A stretch of DNA of 64,000 bases from Sporocytophaga myxococcoides DSM 11118 (lineage in GTDB: Bacteria; Bacteroidota; Bacteroidia; Cytophagales; Cytophagaceae), in assembly GCF_000426725.1 (NCBI RefSeq), contig NZ_AUFX01000005.1, forward strand, positions 372,001 through 436,000, written 5' to 3'. Made by a program: the position numbers and the translations under genes. How positions within the stretch are numbered: the stretch's first letter is position 1; each line of letters opens with the position of its first letter. The notes beneath the pieces were generated by a model, which saw nothing but the letters and a program-made list of their open reading frames with translations, searched no databases and was not told the DNA's origin. Shown here piece by piece: positions 18,973 through 28,570 of this stretch.

Positions 18973-21312
18973 ATGAAAAAGAAATTCTTGGAGCATAATA
19001 CTAAATCTGTAATCAAGCCTGTATTGTCAGGCTTGATTATTAATTTACTGATACCTGTTATTTCCTTTGCTCAACATGATCCTGTAAAGCCATTTACAGG
19101 TAAAATCGGAAATACACTCGAAGGTACGAAGCAGGTTTGGCCTGAAAGAGTGAAGGCTCCTAAGGGTGCTCCTAATGTAGTATGGATACTCCTCGATGAT
19201 GTAGGCTTTGGTGCTACATCAGCTTTTGGTGGACTTATTGAAACTCCTACCTTTGAATATCTTGCCAGTAATGGTTTAAGATATACAAACTTTCACACTA
19301 CTGGCTTATGTAGTCCAACAAGAGCTTCTTTACTGACCGGCAGAAACTCTCATTCTGTAGGAATGGGACATCATGCTGAACTAGGAATCGGAACACCAGG
19401 ATACAATGGTGATATTCCTTTTGAAGCAGGAACTGTTGCAGAGATCTTTAAAGAAAATGGTTACAATACATTTGCGCTTGGAAAATGGCACGGACAGGTT
19501 TCTAAAGATCAAACTGTTTCAGGCCCATTTAACAGATGGCCTACGGGCAGAGGATTTGAGCATTTCTATGGTTTTCTTGGTGGTGCAACAGACCAATGGC
19601 ATCCAACTCTTGTAGAAGAGAATAATTTTATAGATATAGAGCCTAATACCAAACATCTGAATCAGCTTTTGGCAGATAAGGCGATAGCATATATTGCAAA
19701 TCAAAAATCGGCCAATCCTGATAAACCATTCTTTCTTTACTTAGCTCCGGGAGCAACTCATTCACCTCACCAGGTAGCCAAAGAATGGAGTGATAAATAC
19801 AAAGGCAAGTTTGATAAAGGCTGGGATGCATATCGTGAAGCTGTATATAAAAGACAAAAAGATTTAGGCTATATTTCTAAAAATGCAACCTTACCTCCAA
19901 GACAAAATGGAATCAAAGCCTGGAATTCTTTAACTCCTGAAGAACAAAAGGTATTCGCTCGTTTTATTGAGGTTTATGCAGGATTTTTATCTTATACTGA
20001 TTATGAAATCGGACGAGTAGTAAATTACCTGAAGCAGATAGACCAGCTTGATAACACTGCTATATTTCTTGTAATTGGTGACAATGGAGGAAGCAAAGAA
20101 GGTACATATACTGGAACACTTGGGACTGCTGATAAATCAAAAGGAGATGATATATCTTTTCTTTCAGCCAGCATGGATAAAATAGGAACAGAGCTTACTT
20201 CGCCTAATTATCCATTAGGTTGGTCACAGGCAATGAATACTCCATTCAGATATTGGAAAAGCGATGCCAATTCCGAAGGAGGGACACACAATCCTTTGAT
20301 AGTACATTATCCTAAAGGTATCAAGGGAAAAGGTGTTATCAGGCCTCAGTATGGGCATGTAACTGATATTCTTCCTACCACTATTGAACTGGCAGGAATT
20401 AAAGTACCTGAAGTGATCAATGGTTATAAACAATTACCATTTCATGGGACCGCCTTTAATCATACTTTTGAAAATGATCAGGCTGATACCAAACATACTG
20501 TACAGTATTTTGAATTACATGGTGGAAGATCCATTTATAAAGATGGATGGAAAGCTTCTGTATATCATCCAAGAAATACATTTGGCGAAAGCGGCAATAC
20601 AGACCCTAACTTTAGTCCTCGTCCTTTTTCTGAAGATAAATGGGAACTCTATAACCTTATAGATGACCCTACTGAAATAAAAGATCTTGCAGCTAAATAT
20701 CCTGATAAGCTTAATGAATTGAAAGCATTGTTTGATGCGGAAGCAAGAAAAAATAATGTATACCCATTACGAGACTATAGAGCTGGTGTACCAGAGCCAG
20801 AAGTGAGAAAGAAATCTGTGATTTTTCAGGGAACAACTGACAAAACAAAAGTGAATATAGGTAAGGAAGCATTGCAGATTACAGTGAGTGTGGAAATACC
20901 AAATGAAGTACCACAAGGTGTTGTGTTTGCTAGCGGCGGTTTTACTGGAGGAAATGCACTTTACTTCCTGAATGGAAAACTTCATTATACTTTAAATGAC
21001 GGAGTAAAAGAAATCACTTTAATATCTGAAAAACAGCTGCCTCCTGGAAAAGCTACTATCAGAATTGAATATCCTGATCTTACCTCAGTTTCAGTTTATA
21101 TAAATAATGAAAAGGTGGGAAGTCAGAATTTCAAATCAAGGAATAGTTATCTCAGCTCTGCTTCAGGTGAAGGAATCAGCGTGGGAAAGGATCTCAATGT
21201 CCCTGTAACGAAAAATTATAAAGCACCTGCACCATTTAATGGCTTGGTTTCAAAGATTGTCATTGATCAGGCTGTCGAAGAAGTTTCTGCAAATGAAGAA
21301 AAGGACAAATAA
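18973..21312 (+). CDS. S1-family sulfatase 3, large arylsulfatase type, exported
   Basis: A 779-residue arylsulfatase with an N-terminal signal segment ending near ISFAQ (residue 34). The formylglycine motif is C113-S-P-T-R, with LLDDVGFG and IGDNGGSKEG as metal-site motifs and an intact GKWHGQ. The last ~150 residues form an added beta-rich domain (LHYTLN, VSVYINNEKV), as in the long arylsulfatases. It is a close paralogue of sulfatase 4 (24584-26956). Besides the catalytic Cys there are no other cysteines and only three internal Met. Gene lies 40 nt after susD, in the same transcript by spacing. Confidence 0.9.
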   Translation: MKKKFLEHNTKSVIKPVLSGLIINLLIPVISFAQHDPVKPFTGKIGNTLEGTKQVWPERVKAPKGAPNVVWILLDDVGFGATSAFGGLIETPTFEYLASNGLRYTNFHTTGLCSPTRASLLTGRNSHSVGMGHHAELGIGTPGYNGDIPFEAGTVAEIFKENGYNTFALGKWHGQVSKDQTVSGPFNRWPTGRGFEHFYGFLGGATDQWHPTLVEENNFIDIEPNTKHLNQLLADKAIAYIANQKSANPDKPFFLYLAPGATHSPHQVAKEWSDKYKGKFDKGWDAYREAVYKRQKDLGYISKNATLPPRQNGIKAWNSLTPEEQKVFARFIEVYAGFLSYTDYEIGRVVNYLKQIDQLDNTAIFLVIGDNGGSKEGTYTGTLGTADKSKGDDISFLSASMDKIGTELTSPNYPLGWSQAMNTPFRYWKSDANSEGGTHNPLIVHYPKGIKGKGVIRPQYGHVTDILPTTIELAGIKVPEVINGYKQLPFHGTAFNHTFENDQADTKHTVQYFELHGGRSIYKDGWKASVYHPRNTFGESGNTDPNFSPRPFSEDKWELYNLIDDPTEIKDLAAKYPDKLNELKALFDAEARKNNVYPLRDYRAGVPEPEVRKKSVIFQGTTDKTKVNIGKEALQITVSVEIPNEVPQGVVFASGGFTGGNALYFLNGKLHYTLNDGVKEITLISEKQLPPGKATIRIEYPDLTSVSVYINNEKVGSQNFKSRNSYLSSASGEGISVGKDLNVPVTKNYKAPAPFNGLVSKIVIDQAVEEVSANEEKDK

Positions 21313-21331
21313 TCAAAATAGAAATTTATTG

Positions 21332-23779
21332 ATGAATTATAGAATTTTGTTGCTTTTGATTCTTACCTTCTGGGCTGCTGACATATATGGTCAATCAGCC
21401 ATTAAGGGAAGAATCATTGATTCATTAAACAGCAAACCCGTAGAGTTTTGTAATGCTACTATTTATAATAGCGCTGGTAATGCATTGTTGGATGGTCGGC
21501 TAACAGATAGCACCGGCTTATTTGAATTTAAAAATCTTAAGGCAGGACTTTATTATATTAAAATTGAGTCGATCGGATTTAAATCTAAAACTATTCAAAA
21601 TGTCTCAGTTGATAAGTCTACAGCAACTAATCTTGGAGATATTTTAATTGAAGAAGATGAAGCTTCTCTAAAAGAAATTATAGTTAACGGTCAACAGCAA
21701 AATCCTTTCAAACAGGTTTACAAAGCAAATCAGTTTGAAGCTGCAAAAGGAGGAACTGCTATTGATGTTTTAAAGAACATGCCTTCCATAAGTGTTAATG
21801 CAGAAGGCGATATAAGGCTAAGAGGTTCCTTAGGTTTTTTGATTCTTGTTAATGAAAAACCTGTTCAAAGCGATTTGAAAACAGTGTTAAGCCAAATTCC
21901 TGCTAATGCAATTGAGAACATAGAAATAATAACATCTCCTTCTGCTAAATATGATGCAGATGGTAAAGCTGGCATTATCAACATCACTACCAAAAAAGGC
22001 ATGGATGATGGAATATCTTTCACTACCAATATTCAATACGGATTACCAAGTGTAAATGATTTTTCCAATAAAGAGAAACCTACCAGATATGGAATCGATG
22101 GAACTTTAAACTACAAAAAAGGAAAATGGGATTTGTCTGTGGGGGGAAGTTATCAGGAGAATGATATTGCAGGAAGGAGAGAAGGTGATGTAAATACCAC
22201 CATTGATAATAGATACACATACTTTCCATCTGTGGGAGAAAGAAGTTTCCAAAGATCTAATTATTCAGCAAGAGCATTGGTTGCTTATTCCCTTAATGAA
22301 AATAATTCATTTAATGTGGGCTTTTATACAGGCCAAAAGGTACAATACAGAAGAGCAGATATTACCTATCATAACACTAAATGGGATGTTAATACGGAAC
22401 AGCCCTTAAGCAGTATTGATTATTTTAATTCAAACCTTGTAAAGAAACAAGGGAATTTCTCTCTGGCAAATATTGATTACTCTCATAAGTTTAAGAATAA
22501 GTCAGTATTGACTTTTTCAGGACTTTATGAGTACGCTGTTCTTGACGGCTATACAAAGAATCTTAATACCGGAATCAATAATCATGCTGATACATTGGAT
22601 TATGTTCTTAATACAGGAAACAGTCCAATCAGTGGTTTAAGAGGAAAAGTTGATTATAGCATCAATATCGGAAAAGGTAAACTGGAGTCAGGCTATCAGG
22701 CAAGATTTCAAAGACAAACAGGAGCTTACCTTTATAAAAATGCAATACTTGGAACTGGTCAGTATAGTGTAGTACCTGAATTCAGTGCTGATATAAAAGT
22801 GCTCAATTACATCCATAGCTTATATACTCAATATTCGGGTAAGACTGATAAGTTAAGTTATGTTGCCGGACTTCGTTATGAGTATTCTTTTCGTGAATTT
22901 AATGCCGATAAAATCACAGAACCTTATAAGCTAGACTTGTCAAGCTTATTTCCTTCCCTTAATCTAGTTTATGCTCTTAATACCAGTTTAAGAGCAAAGG
23001 GAGGTTTTAGTCGAAGAGTACAACGATCCACCAGTAATGAGTTGAACCCATATCCTGAGCGAGAGCACTCTGAAACTCTTGAACAAGGAGATCCTAGAAT
23101 CCTTCCTGAGTTTGTAAATCTATCTGAGATTGGCCTTGTAAAGGATTTGAAGAATGCAGGCTCAGTATTTATTACTGTTTATAATCAGGATATAAAGAAT
23201 GTTGTAAACAGGGTAAATAGCGCATACAATGATACTATTCTGAACAGGATTTATACCAACGCCGGAAGAGCCTATTTATGGGGCATAGAAAGTGGGATAA
23301 ATATTAAGCCAGTAAAGTGGTGGTCAGCATATCTGAGTGGGAATATCTACAATTACAGGATAAAAGGAAAGCTATTTAGTAATACTGTGGAGGTGAGAAA
23401 TTCAGCGATTGCTTACTCTATCAATACTAATCACAATTTTCAGTTTAGTAAAACCGTGTCTTTGCAGTTTAATTTAAACTATTTATCAGAAAGACCTACG
23501 GCGCAGGGCGAAGATTCAAGATTCATAAGTCCGAATCTGTCATTAAAAAAAACTTTTCTGGAAGGCAGGCTTTCAGCTTCATTACAATGGCAAAATATTG
23601 GCCTTGGTGCTATCAAGTCTAATGAACAGAGGATAACTACAAGAGGAGTTAATTTCTATACAACAACTAATTACATACAGGAAAAAGATGTATTTCTGAT
23701 CAACATCAGTTATAGTCTTTCTCAAGCATCTAAGAAGGTGAAGTTACCTTCAAGTGAATTTGGAGAAAAAGAATTTTAA
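21332..23779 (+). CDS. TonB-dependent receptor, non-SusC type
   Basis: An outer-membrane receptor of 815 residues. The ATG at 21332 gives a proper signal peptide (MNYRILLLLILTFWAADIYG); an open frame from 21239 overlaps sulfatase 3 and lacks one. A regulatory-like domain (IKGRIIDSLNSKPVEF) is followed by a plug (IDVLKNMPSISV, IEIITSPSAKYDADGKAGI) and a long barrel typical of the outer-membrane beta-barrel family without the SusC signature. No SusD partner follows, so it may import a small ligand such as a desulfated product, a metal or a cofactor on its own. One Cys and two internal Met only. Confidence 0.85.
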   Translation: MNYRILLLLILTFWAADIYGQSAIKGRIIDSLNSKPVEFCNATIYNSAGNALLDGRLTDSTGLFEFKNLKAGLYYIKIESIGFKSKTIQNVSVDKSTATNLGDILIEEDEASLKEIIVNGQQQNPFKQVYKANQFEAAKGGTAIDVLKNMPSISVNAEGDIRLRGSLGFLILVNEKPVQSDLKTVLSQIPANAIENIEIITSPSAKYDADGKAGIINITTKKGMDDGISFTTNIQYGLPSVNDFSNKEKPTRYGIDGTLNYKKGKWDLSVGGSYQENDIAGRREGDVNTTIDNRYTYFPSVGERSFQRSNYSARALVAYSLNENNSFNVGFYTGQKVQYRRADITYHNTKWDVNTEQPLSSIDYFNSNLVKKQGNFSLANIDYSHKFKNKSVLTFSGLYEYAVLDGYTKNLNTGINNHADTLDYVLNTGNSPISGLRGKVDYSINIGKGKLESGYQARFQRQTGAYLYKNAILGTGQYSVVPEFSADIKVLNYIHSLYTQYSGKTDKLSYVAGLRYEYSFREFNADKITEPYKLDLSSLFPSLNLVYALNTSLRAKGGFSRRVQRSTSNELNPYPEREHSETLEQGDPRILPEFVNLSEIGLVKDLKNAGSVFITVYNQDIKNVVNRVNSAYNDTILNRIYTNAGRAYLWGIESGINIKPVKWWSAYLSGNIYNYRIKGKLFSNTVEVRNSAIAYSINTNHNFQFSKTVSLQFNLNYLSERPTAQGEDSRFISPNLSLKKTFLEGRLSASLQWQNIGLGAIKSNEQRITTRGVNFYTTTNYIQEKDVFLINISYSLSQASKKVKLPSSEFGEKEF

Positions 23780-23796
23780 CACATAAAATATAAGCT

Positions 23797-24540
23797 ATGA
23801 AAAACAAGATCAGATTAGTACTCACATTTGCGATTGCCATTTTATCCTTAGGTTATTTAAATGCTCAGGACAACAAGAAAGATCAAAGTCTTACGCTGGC
23901 TGAATTTGAGAGTAAGCTTTATAAAGAGGGCGCAAAAGCTCAGATTATTGATGCTCGTTCACTTGAAGAGTACCAGCAAAATCACTTAGTTGGAGCAATC
24001 AGTCTGAATGCATCTGATGATGCTGAGTTTCAGAAGCAGGTAGTTCGATTAAAAAAAGATAAGCCTGTTTTTGTTTATTCAATTGGAAATGGAAGAAGTA
24101 ATGCACTTAAAAAGAAACTTCAAGCAAATGGATTTTCAGAAGTGTATGAATTGCCGGGAGGCTTTAGCAACTGGGTAGGTTCCGGGAAGAAAGTGGTTAG
24201 TAGCACATCTAATGGACTTACTCTAGATGAATATAAAAAACTGATTAAATCGGATAATCTTGTACTTGTTGATATAGGATCAAAATATTGCGGAGCATGT
24301 AAAAGGCTTGCACCTATTGTAGATTCTGTTGCCGGAAATCATCCTAAAGATCTTAAAGTAGTTAAAATAGAGTTTTTTGAAAATAAACAACTTGGTGTGG
24401 ATCTCAATATAAATTCTTTACCGACTTTGATTTTATATAAAGATGATAAAATAGTTTGGCAAAAAAATGGAGTATCTTCTAAAGATCAGATAGAGAAAGA
24501 GATCCTTTCGGCTCAAACTAAATCAGCTTCTCTGAAATAA
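23797..24540 (+). CDS. Secreted rhodanese-like / thioredoxin-like fusion
   Basis: A 247-residue protein with a signal peptide (cleavage near LNAQ, residue 24), so periplasmic or beyond. Residues ~30-130 form a rhodanese fold (IIDARSLEEYQQNHLVGAISL, then LPGGFSNWVGSG), but the active-site loop reads YSIGNGRS, where the catalytic Cys is replaced by Ser. The C-terminal half is a thioredoxin domain with C165-G-A-C168 in KYCGACKRLAP and a cis-Pro region SLPTLILY. The dead rhodanese domain may only bind a partner, leaving the thioredoxin as the redox-active part. It lies between a TonB receptor and sulfatase 4; a role as reductant for the locus FGE or for sulfatases is inference. Confidence 0.85.
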   Translation: MKNKIRLVLTFAIAILSLGYLNAQDNKKDQSLTLAEFESKLYKEGAKAQIIDARSLEEYQQNHLVGAISLNASDDAEFQKQVVRLKKDKPVFVYSIGNGRSNALKKKLQANGFSEVYELPGGFSNWVGSGKKVVSSTSNGLTLDEYKKLIKSDNLVLVDIGSKYCGACKRLAPIVDSVAGNHPKDLKVVKIEFFENKQLGVDLNINSLPTLILYKDDKIVWQKNGVSSKDQIEKEILSAQTKSASLK

Positions 24541-24583
24541 GAAGGATCTGATAATTGTTTTAATAATTTAACTATAGTATTAA

Positions 24584-26956
24584 ATGAGTAACCACCTTAA
24601 AACGAAAGGAGCTGCATTATTTGCAACTCTTTTTTTATCTCTGCCTTCTTTTGCTCAATACAGCCCGGAACAGAAGTTTGAAGGAGAGATAGGGAAGACT
24701 ATATCAGAGTCAGTACCATACAAAATTCAATTTAATAAAAAAGCTTCACCAGATGCGCCTAATATAGTATGGATCTTAATTGACGATGCAGGATTCGGAG
24801 CTACAACGCCTTTCGGAGGTTTGGTTGAAACTCCCAATATTGAAAGGATTGCCAATAACGGTCTGAGATTTACTAATTTTCACACTACTGCAATTTGTTC
24901 TCCAACAAGAGCTGCATTGCTTACCGGTAGAAATCATCACTCAGTGCATGTTGGTTTGTTAACACCTGCAGCAGTTGACTTTCCAGGCTATGATACGCGT
25001 ATCCCATTTGAGAAAGCTACAGTAGCTGAAATACTTAGAGAGAATGGATACAATACTTTTGCTTTAGGTAAATGGCATTTGACACCTGTTGTTGAAAATT
25101 CTCAGGCTGGTCCATTTAACAGGTGGCCTACTGGTAGAGGTTTTGATCACTTTTATGGATTTCACCCTGGAGCTACTGATCAGTGGCATCCTGAGCTTTG
25201 GGAAGATCAGACAAAGCTTAGTATAGAGCCCAATACCAAGCATTTAAATGAGTTGTTGGCAGATAAAGCAATTAAATACATTGCTAATCAGAAGTCATCA
25301 AATCCTGAAAAACCTTTCTTCCTTTATTTAGCAACTGGTGCTACGCATTCTCCGCATCAGGTTGCTAAAGAGTGGATAGATAAATATAAAGGCAAGTTTG
25401 ATCTTGGATGGGACGAGTATAGAAAGGTAGTAATTGAAAGACAAAAGAAACTAGGCATCATTCCTGCCAACACTGTTCTACCTGACCGTAATCCTAATGT
25501 AAAGGCCTGGAAAGAATTGTCTGAAAAAGAGAAGAAAGCTTTTGCTCATTTCATGGAAGTGTATGCGGCATTTTATTCTTATACTGATTATGAAATAGGT
25601 AGAATAGTCAACTACCTGGAACAAATAGATCAGTTAGATAATACTTTGATAGCAATAGTACTGGGAGATAACGGAGCCAGCAAAGGTGGAACTCAGACAG
25701 GAACTGTCAATTCTCAAATCAATAGATTGAAAGGTGAAGAACATATTGATGCTATATTAAATGCCCGTGATATTATTGGTACTGATGAATCAAGTACTGA
25801 CTATCCTATCGGCTGGGCAATGGCTGCGAACACTCCTTTCAGATATTGGAAGGCAGATGCTAATACTGAAGGAGGTACACGTAATCCCCTTATCATTTCT
25901 TATCCGAAAGTTATTAAAGATAAAGGTGGTATCAGGCATCAGTACGGGCATGTTATTGATGTATTGCCTACGACCTTAGAGTTAGCGAAAGCAGAAGTTC
26001 CAGAGGTGATAAACGGTTACAGGCAGAAAGCTGTAGAAGGTGTGAGTCTTGCATATTCTGTTGAAAATGCTAAAGCTGCTTCTCGTCATACTGTTCAATA
26101 TTATGAAATTGCCGGATCCAGATCTATATACAAAGATGGCTGGAAAGCCGGTGCTCATCATGAGATAGGACAGACAATTGATATAGGTGAAGGTGCTGAT
26201 GCTTCAGGACGTAAAGTTGATTTTAGTAAAGATGTTTGGGAATTGTATAATCTGAACGAAGATTTTAATGAGAGAATCAATCTAGCCTCGAAATATCCTG
26301 AAAAGTTAAAGGAATTACAGGCTCTGTTTGATGAAGAAGCGAAGAAATACAATGTATTCCCTTTAAAAGATTTTACAGTACATAACATGCCTGCAGGCAG
26401 AAGTATATATGGGAAATCATCTGTAGTTACCTTGTATCCTGGAGTTGACCATCTTGTAGGGGTTAGCAATCCTTTATATGAAGGTAAATCATTCAGTGTT
26501 AAAGCTGAGGTTGAATTGGTAACAGGTAAAGAAGAAGGAGTTTTATTTTCTCTTGGAGGTGAAAAAGCTGGTATAAGCCTTTTCATAAAAGAAGGTAAGG
26601 TGCAGTTTGCACATAAATCTCTCAGCCAGACAATCCACCTTGTTTCGGATAAACCTCTTCCAAAAGGAAAATCAGTTTTCAGATTTGATTACAATCTTAA
26701 TGGAGTAGATGCTAACGGAAACGCTGGAACAGAAGCTCTTTATATCAATAATGAAAAAATTTCTGAAAGAAGTTTTACTAAAAAAGAAGCAGCAGTTTTT
26801 GCCGGAAGTAAAGTTGATGGTACTGATGTCGGAAGAGATTTGATTGCTGCAGTATCAGACAGATATCAAGTGCCATTTGAGTTTAATGGAAAGTTGAAAA
26901 AGGTTGTCATTGAATTTGTGCAGAAGGATAAGATAACGATTAGTGAAGATAAATAA
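24584..26956 (+). CDS. S1-family sulfatase 4, large arylsulfatase type, exported
   Basis: A 790-residue arylsulfatase, paralogue of sulfatase 3. Signal peptide ends near LPSFAQ (residue 25). Formylglycine motif C105-S-P-T-R, metal-site motifs LIDDAGFG and LGDNGASKGG, and GKWHLTP are present. A C-terminal beta-rich extension with EALYINNEKIS matches that of sulfatase 3. The catalytic Cys is the only Cys, with about three internal Met. The repeated architecture suggests local duplication followed by specialisation on different sulfate esters. Confidence 0.9.
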   Translation: MSNHLKTKGAALFATLFLSLPSFAQYSPEQKFEGEIGKTISESVPYKIQFNKKASPDAPNIVWILIDDAGFGATTPFGGLVETPNIERIANNGLRFTNFHTTAICSPTRAALLTGRNHHSVHVGLLTPAAVDFPGYDTRIPFEKATVAEILRENGYNTFALGKWHLTPVVENSQAGPFNRWPTGRGFDHFYGFHPGATDQWHPELWEDQTKLSIEPNTKHLNELLADKAIKYIANQKSSNPEKPFFLYLATGATHSPHQVAKEWIDKYKGKFDLGWDEYRKVVIERQKKLGIIPANTVLPDRNPNVKAWKELSEKEKKAFAHFMEVYAAFYSYTDYEIGRIVNYLEQIDQLDNTLIAIVLGDNGASKGGTQTGTVNSQINRLKGEEHIDAILNARDIIGTDESSTDYPIGWAMAANTPFRYWKADANTEGGTRNPLIISYPKVIKDKGGIRHQYGHVIDVLPTTLELAKAEVPEVINGYRQKAVEGVSLAYSVENAKAASRHTVQYYEIAGSRSIYKDGWKAGAHHEIGQTIDIGEGADASGRKVDFSKDVWELYNLNEDFNERINLASKYPEKLKELQALFDEEAKKYNVFPLKDFTVHNMPAGRSIYGKSSVVTLYPGVDHLVGVSNPLYEGKSFSVKAEVELVTGKEEGVLFSLGGEKAGISLFIKEGKVQFAHKSLSQTIHLVSDKPLPKGKSVFRFDYNLNGVDANGNAGTEALYINNEKISERSFTKKEAAVFAGSKVDGTDVGRDLIAAVSDRYQVPFEFNGKLKKVVIEFVQKDKITISEDK

Positions 26957-26960
26957 TAAT

Positions 26961-26991
26961 AAGCTTTAAGTTGAAAGCTTAAAGTTCAAAG
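26961..26991. repeat. AAGCTTTAAG-type intergenic repeat
   Basis: A short stretch built from AAGCTTTAAG, AAGCTTAAAG and variants, with local dyad symmetry. Related tracts occur at 33772, 36893 and 57651, always between genes. The rest of the 140-bp gap to the next gene shows nothing firm. Confidence 0.45.
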
Positions 26992-27096
26992 TACACCGTT
27001 CCCGTGGGAGTTGTGTGTCAGCATAGGGTTTCTGTCCTATCTTGAGTGATGCGAAAGAAAAATATTTTGAATTAACTAAACTCTCTAATCTTAAAT

Positions 27097-28560
27097 ATGA
27101 AATTTAAAAGAGTATTACCACCACATTCAATGATCAAAAGGATTCTTCTTGTGGTTATAAGCACATTTATTCTCGGAACTGTCTCAGCAACTGCTCCTCC
27201 AGATAAAACCAAAGCAAATAAAAAATATAATGTTCTATTCATAGCGGTTGATGATCTTAATAATGATTTAGGTTGTTATGGAAACACTTTTGTAAAGTCT
27301 CCTAATATCGACAGGCTTGCAGCAAGGGGTGTTAGATTCGATAAAGCTTATACCCAATTTCCTCTATGCAGTCCAAGCAGGTCGTCTTTGCTTACTGGAA
27401 CAAGGCCTGATGTAACAGGTATCTATGAATTACAAACACATTTCCGTAAAAATCTTCCAGATGTTGTCACTCTGCCTCAATTATTTAAAAATAATAATTA
27501 TTTCAGTGCACGTGTAGGAAAGATATATCATTATGGAGTGCCGAATCAGATAGGAACAAATGGACTTGATGATTCTATCTCATGGACCATAAGGGTTAAT
27601 CCGATTGGCAGAGATAAAGCTGAAGAAGCATTGATAAAAAATCTTACACCAGACAGACACTTAGGAAGTGCTTTGTGCTGGAGGGCGACTGAAGGAACAG
27701 ATGAAGAACAAACAGATGGTTTAATTGCAACTGAGGCTATTAAAATCATGGAAGAAAAAAAGAATGAACCTTTCTTTCTTGCTGTAGGATTTTTCAGACC
27801 GCACACTCCATATGTTGCACCTCAAAAGTACTTTGATTTGTATGATGAGAACAAAGTGCCTTTAGCTAAAGAAAAAGAAAATGATCTTGCGGATGTTCCG
27901 GAAGCTGCTTTATTTACCAAGCCTTCTCATTGGGGACTTGATGAGCAAAAGAGAAGAGAAGCCCAAAAGGCGTATTACGCAACTGTATCATTTATGGATG
28001 CTCAGGTTGGAAGACTTCTTGATGCATTGGATCGGTTGAAATTATCTGAAAATACCATTATCGTTTTATGGAGTGATCATGGTTATAATCTTGGTCAGCA
28101 TGGCCAGTGGATGAAGCAAAGTCTTTTCGAAAACTCAGCAAGAGTTCCATTAATCATATCTGTTCCAGGGCAAGGAGGGAAAGCTTCAGCAAGAACAGTA
28201 GAGCTTCTGGATATCTATCCTACACTTGCAGAATTATGCGGACTTCCTGCTCCGAAATACCTACAGGGAAAGAGTCTTACAGCATTGTTAAAGAACCCTG
28301 CCGCAGCTTGGGATAAACCAGCTTTCACTCAGGTTAAAAGAAAAGACTTTATGGGAAGAAGTATCTGTACAGAAAAATGGAGGTATACAGAGTGGGATGA
28401 AGGTAAAGCCGGTATTGAGCTATATGATCATCAGAAAGATAAAGATGAATTTACAAATCTTGCGAATGACCCTAAATATTCTGAAACGGTAAAGGAGCTT
28501 TCAGCCAGATTAAAGAAAAATTATGCAGCCAATACATCTGAAGTAATCATAAAAGAATAA
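27097..28560 (+). CDS. S1-family sulfatase 5, iduronate-2-sulfatase-like, exported
   Basis: A 487-residue sulfatase whose pattern resembles iduronate-2-sulfatase and related enzymes: NVLFIAVDDLNNDLGCYG, KSPNIDRLAARGVRF, formylglycine motif C91-S-P-S-R, GKIYH in place of GKWH, FFRPHTPYVAPQKYFDLY and LWSDHGYNLGQHGQW. A second ATG at 27130 would give a tighter signal peptide (MIKRILLVVISTFILG), so the start is uncertain by 11 residues. It is followed by a small secreted protein gene at 10 nt spacing. Resemblance to glycosaminoglycan sulfatases does not prove that substrate. Confidence 0.88.
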   Translation: MKFKRVLPPHSMIKRILLVVISTFILGTVSATAPPDKTKANKKYNVLFIAVDDLNNDLGCYGNTFVKSPNIDRLAARGVRFDKAYTQFPLCSPSRSSLLTGTRPDVTGIYELQTHFRKNLPDVVTLPQLFKNNNYFSARVGKIYHYGVPNQIGTNGLDDSISWTIRVNPIGRDKAEEALIKNLTPDRHLGSALCWRATEGTDEEQTDGLIATEAIKIMEEKKNEPFFLAVGFFRPHTPYVAPQKYFDLYDENKVPLAKEKENDLADVPEAALFTKPSHWGLDEQKRREAQKAYYATVSFMDAQVGRLLDALDRLKLSENTIIVLWSDHGYNLGQHGQWMKQSLFENSARVPLIISVPGQGGKASARTVELLDIYPTLAELCGLPAPKYLQGKSLTALLKNPAAAWDKPAFTQVKRKDFMGRSICTEKWRYTEWDEGKAGIELYDHQKDKDEFTNLANDPKYSETVKELSARLKKNYAANTSEVIIKE

Positions 28561-28570
28561 TTCAATAAAG

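Noticed and set aside
26158-26586. 142-codon open frame on the minus strand
   Set aside because: Lies entirely inside sulfatase 4 in antisense; shadow of a real gene.
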